From: an uncultured Treponema sp.
Lineage (GTDB): Bacteria; Spirochaetota; Spirochaetia; Treponematales; Treponemataceae
Direction of reading: 5' to 3'
Assembly (NCBI GenBank): GCA_947174385.1
Contig: CAMWIU010000008.1
Coordinates: 1-33,917 of the forward strand
Length of the DNA: 33,917 nt
A program made the position numbers and the translations under genes. Positions 26,101 to 33,801 of this stretch are shown one piece after another. The notes beneath the pieces are model-generated. The model had not been told where the DNA came from. It did no database searches and worked only from the letters and a program-made list of their open reading frames with translations. The first letter of the stretch is position 1; every line of letters starts with the position of its first letter.

Positions 26101-27515
26101 ATTCCGCCCGAAAGCCAAATGGCTTTCATATCCTGTCCGCCGATGTCCAACAAAAAATCCACGTCGCCCACAAAATGGCTCGCGGCGGCGGCATGCGCCA
26201 CAGTTTCCACGACATGACATTCCGTGCCGAACGCCTTGTTGAAAAGCAGTTCGCCATAGCCTGTAGAACCCGCGCCAAGAATTTCCAAGCGGACGCCCTG
26301 CGCCTTGTAACGCTCGCGCATTTTTATGAGCGCGTTTTTCGCCACCAAAAGCGGATCGCCTTCGTTGCTCGAATAAAAGTAGTCGATGATTTTTTCATCT
26401 TCGTCAAGCAAAACAAATTTCGTCGTGGTGCTTCCCGAATCAATTCCCAAATACGCGCGCACACTTTCGCCCGGCGCGAAAGAATAAACTTTCGGCCTTT
26501 TTTTCGCGTGCCGTTCAAAAAAAGAATTCTTTTCTTCCTCGGAATCAAAAAAAGGTTTTGAAGAAGTGCGCTCGCCTTCTTCCATGGATTCGCAATTTTT
26601 TGACGAAGAATTCTGCGAAAGCGAATTTTGCAAAATCGAAATCAAATCATCGAGGGAATTTTTTTGTTCGAAATTTTTGAACAAATCCGAAATCGAAAGA
26701 GCCGCGCCCAAAGCGACCATCGTTTCGGGATGCTCGGGCAAAACGGAATCCCCCGCCTCAAGTCCAAGCCGCTCTTCGAAAACCCGAACGAGCTGCGTAT
26801 TGAAAGTGAGCGGACCGCCTTCAAACGCGACAGGCGGATTTATTTCCAATCCTTGCGCAAGCCCGCCGATTGTCTGCTTCGCTATCGCGTGGAACGCGCT
26901 CAAAGCGATGTCCGCCTTTGCCGTGCCCGAATTCAAAAGCGGCTGAATGTCCGTCTTGGCATAAACACCGCAACGCCCCGAAATATCGTAGACGCAATTT
27001 CCTTTTTGCGAAAGCGCGTCAAATTCCTCGATGGGCGTTTTCAAAATTGAAGCCACTTCGTCTATGAACGCGCCAGTTCCTCCCGCGCAGCTTCCGTTCA
27101 TTCGCATGTCAACGAGCTTAGGCTCGGAGGAATTTTTTTCGGCTGAATTTTCTTCGCGCGAAAAGAAAATCATTTTCGCATCCTGCCCGCCCAATTCAAT
27201 CGCGGTGTTCACTTGCGGATAAAATTTTTTGAGCGCGATGGAATTCGCCACCACTTCCTGCACGAACGGCAAATCCAATTCCAACGCCACAGGTTTCGCG
27301 CCAGAGCCAGTCATCGCGATGCGAATTTCCGCGCCATCAAAACGCGCGCGCAATTCTTCCAATGCCGTAAAAACGCTTTTCTTTTGATGGGCGTGATGCC
27401 GCTTGTATTGCGAATAAATCAATTTTTGCGCCGCACAGTCCCACACCGCAAGTTTAGTCGTCGTAGAGCCAACATCGATTCCAGCAAAAAGCACAGCGTT
27501 TTTTTCCGCATTCAT
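23109..27515 (-). CDS. large acyl-CoA dehydratase activase-type protein (two BadF/HgdC ATPase domains plus HgdB-like/DUF2229 regions)
   Basis: GIDVGSTTTKLAVWD and GIDSGSTTTKFVLLDE; NGSCAGGTGAFIDEVA and EACSSGCGSFLQNFA; start MNAEKNAV at 27515. Confidence 0.9.
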   Translation of the reverse strand: MNAEKNAVLFAGIDVGSTTTKLAVWDCAAQKLIYSQYKRHHAHQKKSVFTALEELRARFDGAEIRIAMTGSGAKPVALELDLPFVQEVVANSIALKKFYPQVNTAIELGGQDAKMIFFSREENSAEKNSSEPKLVDMRMNGSCAGGTGAFIDEVASILKTPIEEFDALSQKGNCVYDISGRCGVYAKTDIQPLLNSGTAKADIALSAFHAIAKQTIGGLAQGLEINPPVAFEGGPLTFNTQLVRVFEERLGLEAGDSVLPEHPETMVALGAALSISDLFKNFEQKNSLDDLISILQNSLSQNSSSKNCESMEEGERTSSKPFFDSEEEKNSFFERHAKKRPKVYSFAPGESVRAYLGIDSGSTTTKFVLLDEDEKIIDYFYSSNEGDPLLVAKNALIKMRERYKAQGVRLEILGAGSTGYGELLFNKAFGTECHVVETVAHAAAASHFVGDVDFLLDIGGQDMKAIWLSGGIITNILVNEACSSGCGSFLQNFADSLGIKVEDIAATAFNSKNPAVLGSRCTVFMTSSIVTEQRNGKLPEDIMAGLCRSIIQNVFTKVIRVSNIESLGRRIVVQGGTFQNDAVIRAMEEYTGRQVIRAPYPGIMGAIGAALLTKEKLTNSNSAQVPRTFIGLDALDEFSYTQTPNLPCPFCANHCKRTLVKFSNGNEFITNNRCERGEILGDPKDEIVIQKLKGQRTQKAKDLFKLRQELLFKDYRISRHAKKRNITIGIPRVLSFWETMPFWTTFLKSMGFDVKLSDVSTRKMYEDGLGAVASDTVCFPAKLVHGHLRNLAAKKVDRIFMPIIATYESQNSQETSRYMCAIVKGYSWVIKNSDNPLRRWNIPYDAPIFFWYNTTDRNRQLESYFIKNFGVSKFRIDRAIYYADKAMANFKQSLQNAAQEILDDVQQKNSFAVVLASRPYQNDPLVNHSLSELFTQEGIPVLTADSIPGLENVDLSKSRLEIVNNFHARMIGSAILAAENPNLEFVQFVSFGCGHDAYLSDEIIRVMKEISGKSPLILKMDESDVQGPLRIRVRSFLQTIGMKRDLNKKIEVKNLPEPYKVKFTKKDAREKIVLVPNTSHAFSRIMAAAMATQGLKTVPLPVGRENAIRLGKKYVHNDICFPAQIVIGEVLDALESGKYDNAQVAVGTGKYIGDCRLTHYAALLRKALDDSGFQNVAIVTNDDADFHRLHPGFRLNMFTALKMATALPMIDVMEELLRKIRPYEKIAGSTEAAFEKGMDFIVQGISEGIGATKKGFAKAIDLMNEVEYDRTNLRPRVLIVGEYLLNFHQGANRDIELYLEKNGFEIIEARMSDVIQKNYFAQNAQIKENSLTRPLAEKIIMAMTNYFFEIAHVWTDKIAARHPLYRNAARLKEIAKGSDEIIYHTFDSGEGILIPGEIIHYAKEGCRNFIILQPFGCLPNHIIGRGVTKRLKELFPDAQILPLDYDPDVSFANIENRLQMLIMNAQKM

Positions 27516-27522
27516 AGTTTCT

Positions 27523-27551
27523 ATTGTAATGCAAAAATCTGAAAAATTCAA
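27523..27551 (-). promoter_or_regulatory. sigma70-type promoter of the activase gene
   Basis: Minus strand TTGAAT-N17-TACAAT, 7 nt before the ATG. Confidence 0.6.
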
Positions 27552-27623
27552 TCGCTTGAATGCATTTAAAAAACGGCGAGAACAAAGCGAATTTTACGCA
27601 AATGCATTTTTTTATTTTTGGTA

Positions 27624-27652
27624 TTGACATTTTTTTTCAAATGGGATATAAT
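27624..27652 (+). promoter_or_regulatory. consensus sigma70 promoter of tRNA-Gln
   Basis: TTGACA-N17-TATAAT, 10 nt before the tRNA. Confidence 0.85.
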
Positions 27653-27662
27653 TGCTAAACTT

Positions 27663-27733
27663 TCCCCGATTGTGTAATGGTAGCACTTCAGATTCTGGTT
27701 CTGACTGTGGGGGTTCGAATCCTCCTTGGGGAA
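27663..27733 (+). tRNA. tRNA-Gln (anticodon CTG)
   Basis: Acceptor TCCCCGA/TTGGGGA; anticodon arm TCAGA-TTCTGGT-TCTGA; T arm GGGGG-TTCGAAT-CCTCC; CCA not encoded. Confidence 0.93.
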
Positions 27734-27756
27734 AAAGCCGCAAGATGCGGCTTTTT
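27732..27756 (+). terminator. intrinsic terminator after tRNA-Gln
   Basis: AAAAAGCCGC-AAGAT-GCGGCTTTTT. Confidence 0.85.
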
Positions 27757-27859
27757 GTTTTGAAAAATTGCAATGCATTTTCCAAAACATTTGCGGGCTT
27801 TGCAGGCGAATCATTTTGCGAGCAAGGCAACGCGCGTGAAAAATCACGAAGTGATTTAC

Positions 27860-27932
27860 GGCTCCATCGAATATCGGTTTAGTTCATCGCCCTCTCAAGG
27901 CGGAGAGATGGGTTCGACTCCCATTGGAGCTA
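27860..27932 (+). tRNA. tRNA-Glu (anticodon CTC)
   Basis: Acceptor GGCTCCA/TGGAGCT; anticodon arm TCGCC-CTCTCAA-GGCGG; T arm ATGGG-TTCGACT-CCCAT; CCA not encoded. Confidence 0.9.
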
Positions 27933-28091
27933 AAACAAGGCTTGTCCGAATAGCGTAGCAATGCGCGGCTAATAACAGCCCGTGACTTTGAAATTGCGTT
28001 CCTCTTTTATGAATATATACTCCTCAAAAATTAAGTCCGCAGGAAATTCGCTGGAAACTTCGCGTCATTTAGTTTAACTCCGCAGAAAACA

Positions 28092-28628
28092 TCAATTTTC
28101 AATGTCATCAGATTTTTGCAAAACGGTGAGAGCCGCCGTGACAAGCGCAAGCACTTCCTCGTCCGGCTCGAAATAGGGGAATCCTTTTTTCCGCAGCCAA
28201 GGATAAGAGCCGTTCATTATGACTTTGAAATTCTTTCCATAAAAATCAAGCATGCAGTAACCGTTCGGGGCGCTGACAAGCGGAAGCATGAAAGGCGATG
28301 TGCGTCGGGCAAAAATCCGCTCGCCCTCAATGAGAACGATGCAGCCTTGCCGCTGTCCGCGCTTGTCTCCGGGCAAGTCGAATATTGCGATCGCAACGTC
28401 GGGGCACGAAATTCCTTTATGCATAAACATTGTGCCGTCCATTCCGGGAACGAGTGCGCGGAGTCGTTCTTTGCGCGAAGGGTTCGCTTCGACCTGCGCG
28501 TAAATCCGCCGTTGCGCAAAATGCCACTGCGCCGCGCACCATGAATATGCCGCCACAAGGAAAATTGCGAACGCGACAAGCATGGCGCGCGCGGAGAATA
28601 TCATTTCTTTTTTCTCTGCTTCTTCCAT
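28092..28628 (-). CDS. hypothetical protein with one N-terminal TM helix
   Basis: Open frame 21 nt downstream of purN; TM segment AMLVAFAIFLVAAYSWCAA. Confidence 0.65.
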   Translation of the reverse strand: MEEAEKKEMIFSARAMLVAFAIFLVAAYSWCAAQWHFAQRRIYAQVEANPSRKERLRALVPGMDGTMFMHKGISCPDVAIAIFDLPGDKRGQRQGCIVLIEGERIFARRTSPFMLPLVSAPNGYCMLDFYGKNFKVIMNGSYPWLRKKGFPYFEPDEEVLALVTAALTVLQKSDDIEN

Positions 28629-28649
28629 TATGACAGTTGTGCGTTTTTT

Positions 28650-29273
28650 TTAATTCGCTTTTTCGCACAGCATAAGGACGGCTTCCACAATCGCCTCGTG
28701 CTCCTTTGGCGCGATTCGCGCGTAAAGCGTTTCCACCGTGTCGCCCGGCAAGACGGGAACTTTCTTTTGAATGAGGATTTTTCCCGTGTCGCAGCCGCCG
28801 TCGGCAAAGTGGACTGTGCAGCCGCTTTCTTTTTCGCCCGAGGCGAGCACCGCGCGGTGCACGTTTTCGCCCCACATTCCCACGCCGCCGAATTTCGGCA
28901 AAAGCGCGGGATGCAAATTGATAATCCTTCCTTCGTATTCCGAAATGATTTTTCCGCTCAAAACCAAAAGCGAGCCTGCAAGCACAATCAAATCCGCGCG
29001 GAATTCTCGGCACACTTCGAGCACGGCATCGCTGACGGCGGCATTTTTTTGCTCGCGGCTCGCGTTCTGCGCGACTTCTTTTCCCATCACGGAAAAAGGG
29101 CTTTTTACGAACGCGGGAATGCCGGCGCTTTTCGCGCGCTCCAAGGCGAACGCATTTTTCGTGTTGGAACAAACCGCGACGATTTTATAAGGACAGTCCG
29201 GGGCTGACTTTTCGTAATCGATGAGAGCCTGCAAATTCGTTCCGCCGCCCGAAACCAAAACCACGACGTTCAT
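28650..29273 (-). CDS. purN: phosphoribosylglycinamide formyltransferase
   Basis: VLVSGGGTNLQAL, NLHPALLPKFGG, CTVHFADGGCDTG motifs. Confidence 0.95.
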   Translation of the reverse strand: MNVVVLVSGGGTNLQALIDYEKSAPDCPYKIVAVCSNTKNAFALERAKSAGIPAFVKSPFSVMGKEVAQNASREQKNAAVSDAVLEVCREFRADLIVLAGSLLVLSGKIISEYEGRIINLHPALLPKFGGVGMWGENVHRAVLASGEKESGCTVHFADGGCDTGKILIQKKVPVLPGDTVETLYARIAPKEHEAIVEAVLMLCEKAN

Positions 29274-29275
29274 TT

Positions 29276-30367
29276 CTAGTCCTCGAAAAGCACGGCGTCT
29301 TTTTGCCCCGCGACTTCGCCTTTGGAATAAGCCACTCGCCCGATTTTGTACGCCTTCATTTCAGGAATTCCCGGCACGGAATAATTCGCGGCGTTTTTAT
29401 TGAACATTTCCAAAATCGCGTCGGCATCTTTATTTTTCACGGCAAGCACGAATCCGATTCCCATGTTGAAAGTATTGTAGACTTTCGAAACGTCCGCGCC
29501 GCGCCGAATCAGTTCGCCGAAAATCGGCGGAATGTCCCACGCATCGCGCTTTATAATAGAAATAAGCTGCTTGTTGGACGAAGCCGCCTTGGGGAACATT
29601 CGCGGAATATTTTCGTAGAATCCGCCGCCAGTGATATGCACCATTCCGTGAACGCTTTCGCGGAATTTTTTCAGCACTTGCATTACGGGCTTTACGTAAA
29701 TGCGCGTGGGCGTGAGAAGAGCCTCGCCGATTGTCTGGCCGGTTTCCTTTCCGTTCAGGACGAACGGCTCGTCAAAATTCTGCACGAGCTTCCTCACGAG
29801 CGAAAATCCGTTTGAGTGAACGCCGGTAGAAGAAAGTCCGATCAAAACGTCGCCGTCGCGGATTTTTTTCCCGGTAATCATTTCGGATTTTTCGCCGATG
29901 CCCACGCCGAATCCCGCGAGGTCGTATTTGCCTTTGTCGTAGAAGCCGGGCATTTCGGCGGTTTCCCCTCCCAAAAGGGCGCAGCCCGCCTGAAGGCAGC
30001 CTTCGCTCACTCCGCGAACGAGGTCGGCCGCCACATCCGCGTCAAGATTTCCGCAGGCGATGTAGTCCAAGAAAAAAAGCGTCTGCACGCCCGAGCACAA
30101 AATGTCGTTCACGCTCATCGCAACGCAGTCGATTCCAACGGTGTCGTATTTTTTCATTTTGAACGCGACGTCAAGTTTCGTGCCAACGCCGTCAGTTCCC
30201 GAAACCATGACAGGATTTTTTATGCCGCTCGGAACGGCGAACATTCCGTTGAACGCGCCCAAGTCCGAAAGCACGCCGGGGATGTGAGTGCGCTTCGCGC
30301 TTTCCTTGTATTTGTCCACGGCGCGATAGCCTTCTTCAACGTCAACGCCAGATTGTTTGTAGTCCAT
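29276..30367 (-). CDS. purM: phosphoribosylformylglycinamidine cyclo-ligase
   Basis: DYKQSGVDVEEGYRAV, VSGTDGVGTKL, LLGGETAEMPGFY, HITGGGFYENIPRM. Confidence 0.97.
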   Translation of the reverse strand: MDYKQSGVDVEEGYRAVDKYKESAKRTHIPGVLSDLGAFNGMFAVPSGIKNPVMVSGTDGVGTKLDVAFKMKKYDTVGIDCVAMSVNDILCSGVQTLFFLDYIACGNLDADVAADLVRGVSEGCLQAGCALLGGETAEMPGFYDKGKYDLAGFGVGIGEKSEMITGKKIRDGDVLIGLSSTGVHSNGFSLVRKLVQNFDEPFVLNGKETGQTIGEALLTPTRIYVKPVMQVLKKFRESVHGMVHITGGGFYENIPRMFPKAASSNKQLISIIKRDAWDIPPIFGELIRRGADVSKVYNTFNMGIGFVLAVKNKDADAILEMFNKNAANYSVPGIPEMKAYKIGRVAYSKGEVAGQKDAVLFED

Positions 30368-30381
30368 TTTTTCTCCTAAAC

Positions 30382-30423
30382 AAAAAGTCGTGAGTGAAAT
30401 TTCAATTTCACGAATGACTTTTT
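30382..30423 (-). terminator. terminator-like hairpin in the purF-purM gap
   Basis: AAAAAGTC-GTGA-GTGAAAT-TTCA-ATTTCAC-GAAT-GACTTTTT; minus-strand T run is immediately followed by the purM SD. Confidence 0.65.
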
Positions 30424-30430
30424 AAATTGC

Positions 30431-30470
30431 GCGTTAGCAACTTGTTGCCAAATCTGCTCGCGCAGAACGC
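30431..30470 (-). other. potential three-way-junction RNA element in the purF-purM gap
   Basis: GCGTT-A-[GCAAC TT GTTGC]-CAAAT-[CTGC TCGC GCAG]-AACGC (plus-strand orientation). Confidence 0.5.
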
Positions 30471-30473
30471 ATT

Positions 30474-32003
30474 TTATTTTTCCAATTTCTTTCCGTTTAA
30501 TTCGCCAGGAACGGACATCGGATATTCGCCTGTGAAACAGCCTTTGCAAAATCCGAAATGCTCAGGGCTGCAAGAACGCAACGCTTCGAGCATTCCTTCC
30601 ACCGAAATGAACGCCAACGAATCCGCACCGATTTCCTTGCGAATGTGCTCCACGTCGTGGCTCGACGAAATCAATTCGGCGCGACTCGGCGTGTCGATTC
30701 CGAAGTAGCACGGAAATTTTACGGGTGGACTTGAAACGCGGAAATGAACTTCCTTCGCGCCCGCGCGTCGCAAAATTTGGATGAGGCGGCGGCTCGTAGT
30801 TCCGCGCACGATCGAATCGTCAATGACGACAACGCGCTTTCCGTTGAGGTCGCTTTTTATCGCGTTCAATTTCAGGAAAACCAAATTTTCGCGTTCGCCC
30901 TGAGTCGGCGCGATGAAAGTGCGTCCGATGTATTTGTTTTTCACGATCGCGTTTGAATACGGAACGCCGCTCGCGTTCGAATATCCCAACGCCGCGCCCA
31001 ATCCGCTGTCGGGCACGCCCACAACGATGTCGGCAGGAACCGGGCTTTCTTTTGCCAAAGTTTCGCCCATTCGAAGCCGCGCTTCTTGAACCGCGATTCC
31101 GTCGATCACAGAATCCGGGCGGGCAAAATAAACGTATTCGAAAATGCAAGAACGCTTGGAAGTTTTTTCGCCGAATTCAAATGAAAGAACTCCGTCGTCA
31201 TTTATGATGACGATTTCGCCAGGATGAATGTCGCGGACAAAAGTTCCATTCACAGCGTCGATGGCGCAAGATTCGCTCGAAAGAATCCAGCCATTCTCAA
31301 GCTTGCCGAGGCAAAGCGGACGAATTCCGTTCGGGTCGCGCGCGCCGACCAAAGCCTTTTCGGTGAGCATGCAAAGTGCGAACGAGCCTTTTATCATTTG
31401 AATCGTGTCAGTGAGCGCGCGGTCAAGCCCTTTTTTGTAACTGCGCGCGATCAGTTTTACGATGACTTCGGTGTCGCTCGAAGAATTGAACGTGCATCCC
31501 GATTCCTCGAGCATTTCTCGCAGTTGCTCGTAATTCACAAGCTGCCCGTTGTGCGCCACCGCCACAGTTCCCAATTTCATTTGGCCGACCATCGGCTGGG
31601 CGTTTTCCATTCCTTCGCCGCCGGCAGTGGGATAGCGCACGTGCCCGATAGTCGCAAAGCCTTTCAAATCGTTTATGTCGTTACCTTTGAAAACGTCGCC
31701 CAAAAGCCCCGCGCCTTTTTTCACTTTGATTTGCTCGCCATCGTAAACGGCAATTCCCGCGCTTTCCTGCCCGCGATGCTGGAGGGAATTCAAGCCATAA
31801 TAAGTGAGGGCGGCGGCCTGCGAACTTTGCGAATTCTGCCCGTCCGAATTTTTAGTAAGGTAAATTCCGAACACGCCGCATTCGTCGTGAAGTTTGTCAT
31901 GCTGCTCCGGTTTGCGGACACGGCATATCGAGTTTGATTCGCAAACATCGCGATTAAAAATTGATTCGCAGAATTCATTTTTTCGGTAAAAATTTTCGCT
32001 CAT
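30474..32003 (-). CDS. purF: amidophosphoribosyltransferase
   Basis: CGVFGIY, GLNSLQHRGQESAG, VIDDSIVRGTTSRRL motifs. Confidence 0.97.
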   Translation of the reverse strand: MSENFYRKNEFCESIFNRDVCESNSICRVRKPEQHDKLHDECGVFGIYLTKNSDGQNSQSSQAAALTYYGLNSLQHRGQESAGIAVYDGEQIKVKKGAGLLGDVFKGNDINDLKGFATIGHVRYPTAGGEGMENAQPMVGQMKLGTVAVAHNGQLVNYEQLREMLEESGCTFNSSSDTEVIVKLIARSYKKGLDRALTDTIQMIKGSFALCMLTEKALVGARDPNGIRPLCLGKLENGWILSSESCAIDAVNGTFVRDIHPGEIVIINDDGVLSFEFGEKTSKRSCIFEYVYFARPDSVIDGIAVQEARLRMGETLAKESPVPADIVVGVPDSGLGAALGYSNASGVPYSNAIVKNKYIGRTFIAPTQGERENLVFLKLNAIKSDLNGKRVVVIDDSIVRGTTSRRLIQILRRAGAKEVHFRVSSPPVKFPCYFGIDTPSRAELISSSHDVEHIRKEIGADSLAFISVEGMLEALRSCSPEHFGFCKGCFTGEYPMSVPGELNGKKLEK

Positions 32004-32497
32004 AGTTCAAAGCCTTTTTCGTTCAATTCTTCCGCGTCGCGCGAAAGCTTTTTTCTGAACTCGCATAATTTTTCTTTGAGTTCAGGATATTTTATCGAAA
32101 GAATTTGCGCGGCAAGATAGCCCGCGTTTTTCGCGTTGCCGATTCCCACCGTCGCCACAGGAATTTGCGGAGGCATTTGCACAATCGAAAGAAGCGAATC
32201 AAGCCCCGCAAGTCCGTTCGACTTTTCGCCCACGCATTCAAGCGGCACGCCGATTACGGGAATCGTCGTAAGCCCCGCAATCACGCCGGGCAACGCCGCC
32301 GCAAGTCCCGCGCCCGCTATCACGACTTCGAACCCTTCGTCCTCGATTTTGCGGACGGTCTTTCGCAAAAGCTCGCCCGCGCGGTGCGCCGAAATCACGA
32401 ACGCCTTGTATTCAATGCCGAATTCGCGCAAAACGTCGGCCGCTTTTTTCATCACGGCAGAATCGGATTTAGAGCCAAAAAAAATCGCAACCTTCAA
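32000..32497 (-). CDS. purE: N5-carboxyaminoimidazole ribonucleotide mutase (start taken at TTG 32497)
   Basis: VAIFFGSKSDSAVM, SAHRAGELL, GAGLAAALPGVIAGLTTIPVIGVP; SD GGAGGA before TTG. The track start at 32539 lies upstream of the predicted TSS. Confidence 0.93.
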   Translation of the reverse strand: MKVAIFFGSKSDSAVMKKAADVLREFGIEYKAFVISAHRAGELLRKTVRKIEDEGFEVVIAGAGLAAALPGVIAGLTTIPVIGVPLECVGEKSNGLAGLDSLLSIVQMPPQIPVATVGIGNAKNAGYLAAQILSIKYPELKEKLCEFRKKLSRDAEELNEKGFEL

Positions 32498-32524
32498 ATC
32501 TTCCTCCAGCAATTCAATACGCAA

Positions 32525-32553
32525 ATGATAGCACATCACAAAAGAAAAATCAA
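32525..32553 (-). promoter_or_regulatory. sigma70-type promoter of the pur operon
   Basis: Minus strand TTGATT-N17-TATCAT. Confidence 0.6.
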
Positions 32554-32646
32554 TATGGAAAATTTTTATCCGCCAATTTTAAACAAGGAAAATGATTAAA
32601 AAAAGTTGAAAAAAAATGGAGGGGTAAGTGAGTTGTCGCCGCACGC

Positions 32647-33243
32647 TCACTGCAAAAAATTGACAGCGGCGTATATCACATGGCACGCCGCAAAGCCCAA
32701 AATCGGGATAAGTGCGATGCCGTTTTTTCGGTCGAGGGCAAAGAAGAGAAATGCCATGCAGGGCGGAACGGTCAGCCCCACGATGACAGCCGCGTTCGCT
32801 GCGCCGCAGGCCACCCAGCTCGCGCCGTAGAGCAGGCAGCAAAGCACCGCGCCTGCGACAAGCGGCGTTGCACGGAATGCGGCGCGTTCTTTGTTCCTCA
32901 CGAGGCAGACGGCGGCAATCATCAGCACTTGAAAGATCGAGCCGATTGTGTCGATGCGTGGCGTGAGCGACGAAGCCCTGAGCACGTCGTTCGGCGCGGG
33001 CATGGCAGACCATATCACGGTAGGAATCATAATCAGCAGGAACAGCGCAAGTCCCCACGGCTCAAAGCCGAATGTATAAAATTGCCGCCTAATTAGCGTC
33101 GTCAATTTTAACTTCGAGTTTCTTTCAGAAACTCGCTTATTGAACTGCGATTTTTCGCTTCTCTGCAAAATCGCTTTTTTAGCGGTTCGAAAGTTGAAAC
33201 TTTCTCCACTGCTAAAAATTAAGGAACGTATATTTTTCAGCAT
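32647..33243 (-). CDS. predicted multi-pass membrane protein, function unknown; N-terminus uncertain
   Basis: Membrane-like from FGFEPWGLALFLLIMIPTVIW onward; the upstream 60 or so codons coincide with a palindrome cluster and may not be coding. Confidence 0.65.
   Translation of the reverse strand: MLKNIRSLIFSSGESFNFRTAKKAILQRSEKSQFNKRVSERNSKLKLTTLIRRQFYTFGFEPWGLALFLLIMIPTVIWSAMPAPNDVLRASSLTPRIDTIGSIFQVLMIAAVCLVRNKERAAFRATPLVAGAVLCCLLYGASWVACGAANAAVIVGLTVPPCMAFLFFALDRKNGIALIPILGFAACHVIYAAVNFLQ
33115..33218. repeat. cluster of three consecutive palindromes
   Basis: 33115 CGAGTTTC-5-GAAACTCG; 33147 GCGATTTT-12-AAAATCGC; 33176 TTTTTAGC...GCTAAAAA with nested GAAAGTT/AACTTTC. Confidence 0.8.
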
Positions 33244-33287
33244 GAATTATTCTCCTTATTCCATTATCGGTACTATGCTTCTTTTAT

Positions 33288-33728
33288 TCAATAATGTTCA
33301 TCTATATTTGCCAAAAAATAAAACGCATGTTTTGTATCATCAAATATTAAAAAATACGCAGAATTTTCATATTGAAAAAACTGCTCATTATTTATTTGTT
33401 CACCACAGCCAAGTTTTATAATTTTCTTTTCCAACTTTTCTTTGTTGACAAAAATATAGTCATTTAATTGATTGTCCGTCTTGGGAATAAATATTTGGGC
33501 ATCAATCGAAAAATATCCCCAGGTCTCATTGGTGTCTAAATCATGACATTCATAATAATTATACACTTGGTTGCTTATTTCATCATCACGTAAAAATTCC
33601 GGAATCCATGCTTTCTTATTTTCCGGAACATCTATTAAGGATTGATATGCCTTGTTTTTGCTACAAGACATAGAGATAAATAATACCGCGAAAACACAAG
33701 TGACATATAGTTTATTTCTCATATTCAT
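33288..33728 (-). CDS. predicted small lipoprotein, function unknown
   Basis: Signal peptide with lipobox FISMSC; start overlaps an upstream in-frame stop (ATGA). Confidence 0.75.
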   Translation of the reverse strand: MNMRNKLYVTCVFAVLFISMSCSKNKAYQSLIDVPENKKAWIPEFLRDDEISNQVYNYYECHDLDTNETWGYFSIDAQIFIPKTDNQLNDYIFVNKEKLEKKIIKLGCGEQINNEQFFQYENSAYFLIFDDTKHAFYFLANIDEHY

Positions 33729-33801
33729 CCCTTGTAAAATATGATTCCTTGGAGTGTTATATTGCCGTCAATTTCAAAGTCATTTTCGGCATCGGCGGAT
33801 T

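Noticed and set aside
27940-28090. A third tRNA or small RNA downstream of tRNA-Glu
   Set aside because: No cloverleaf, promoter or terminator could be traced.
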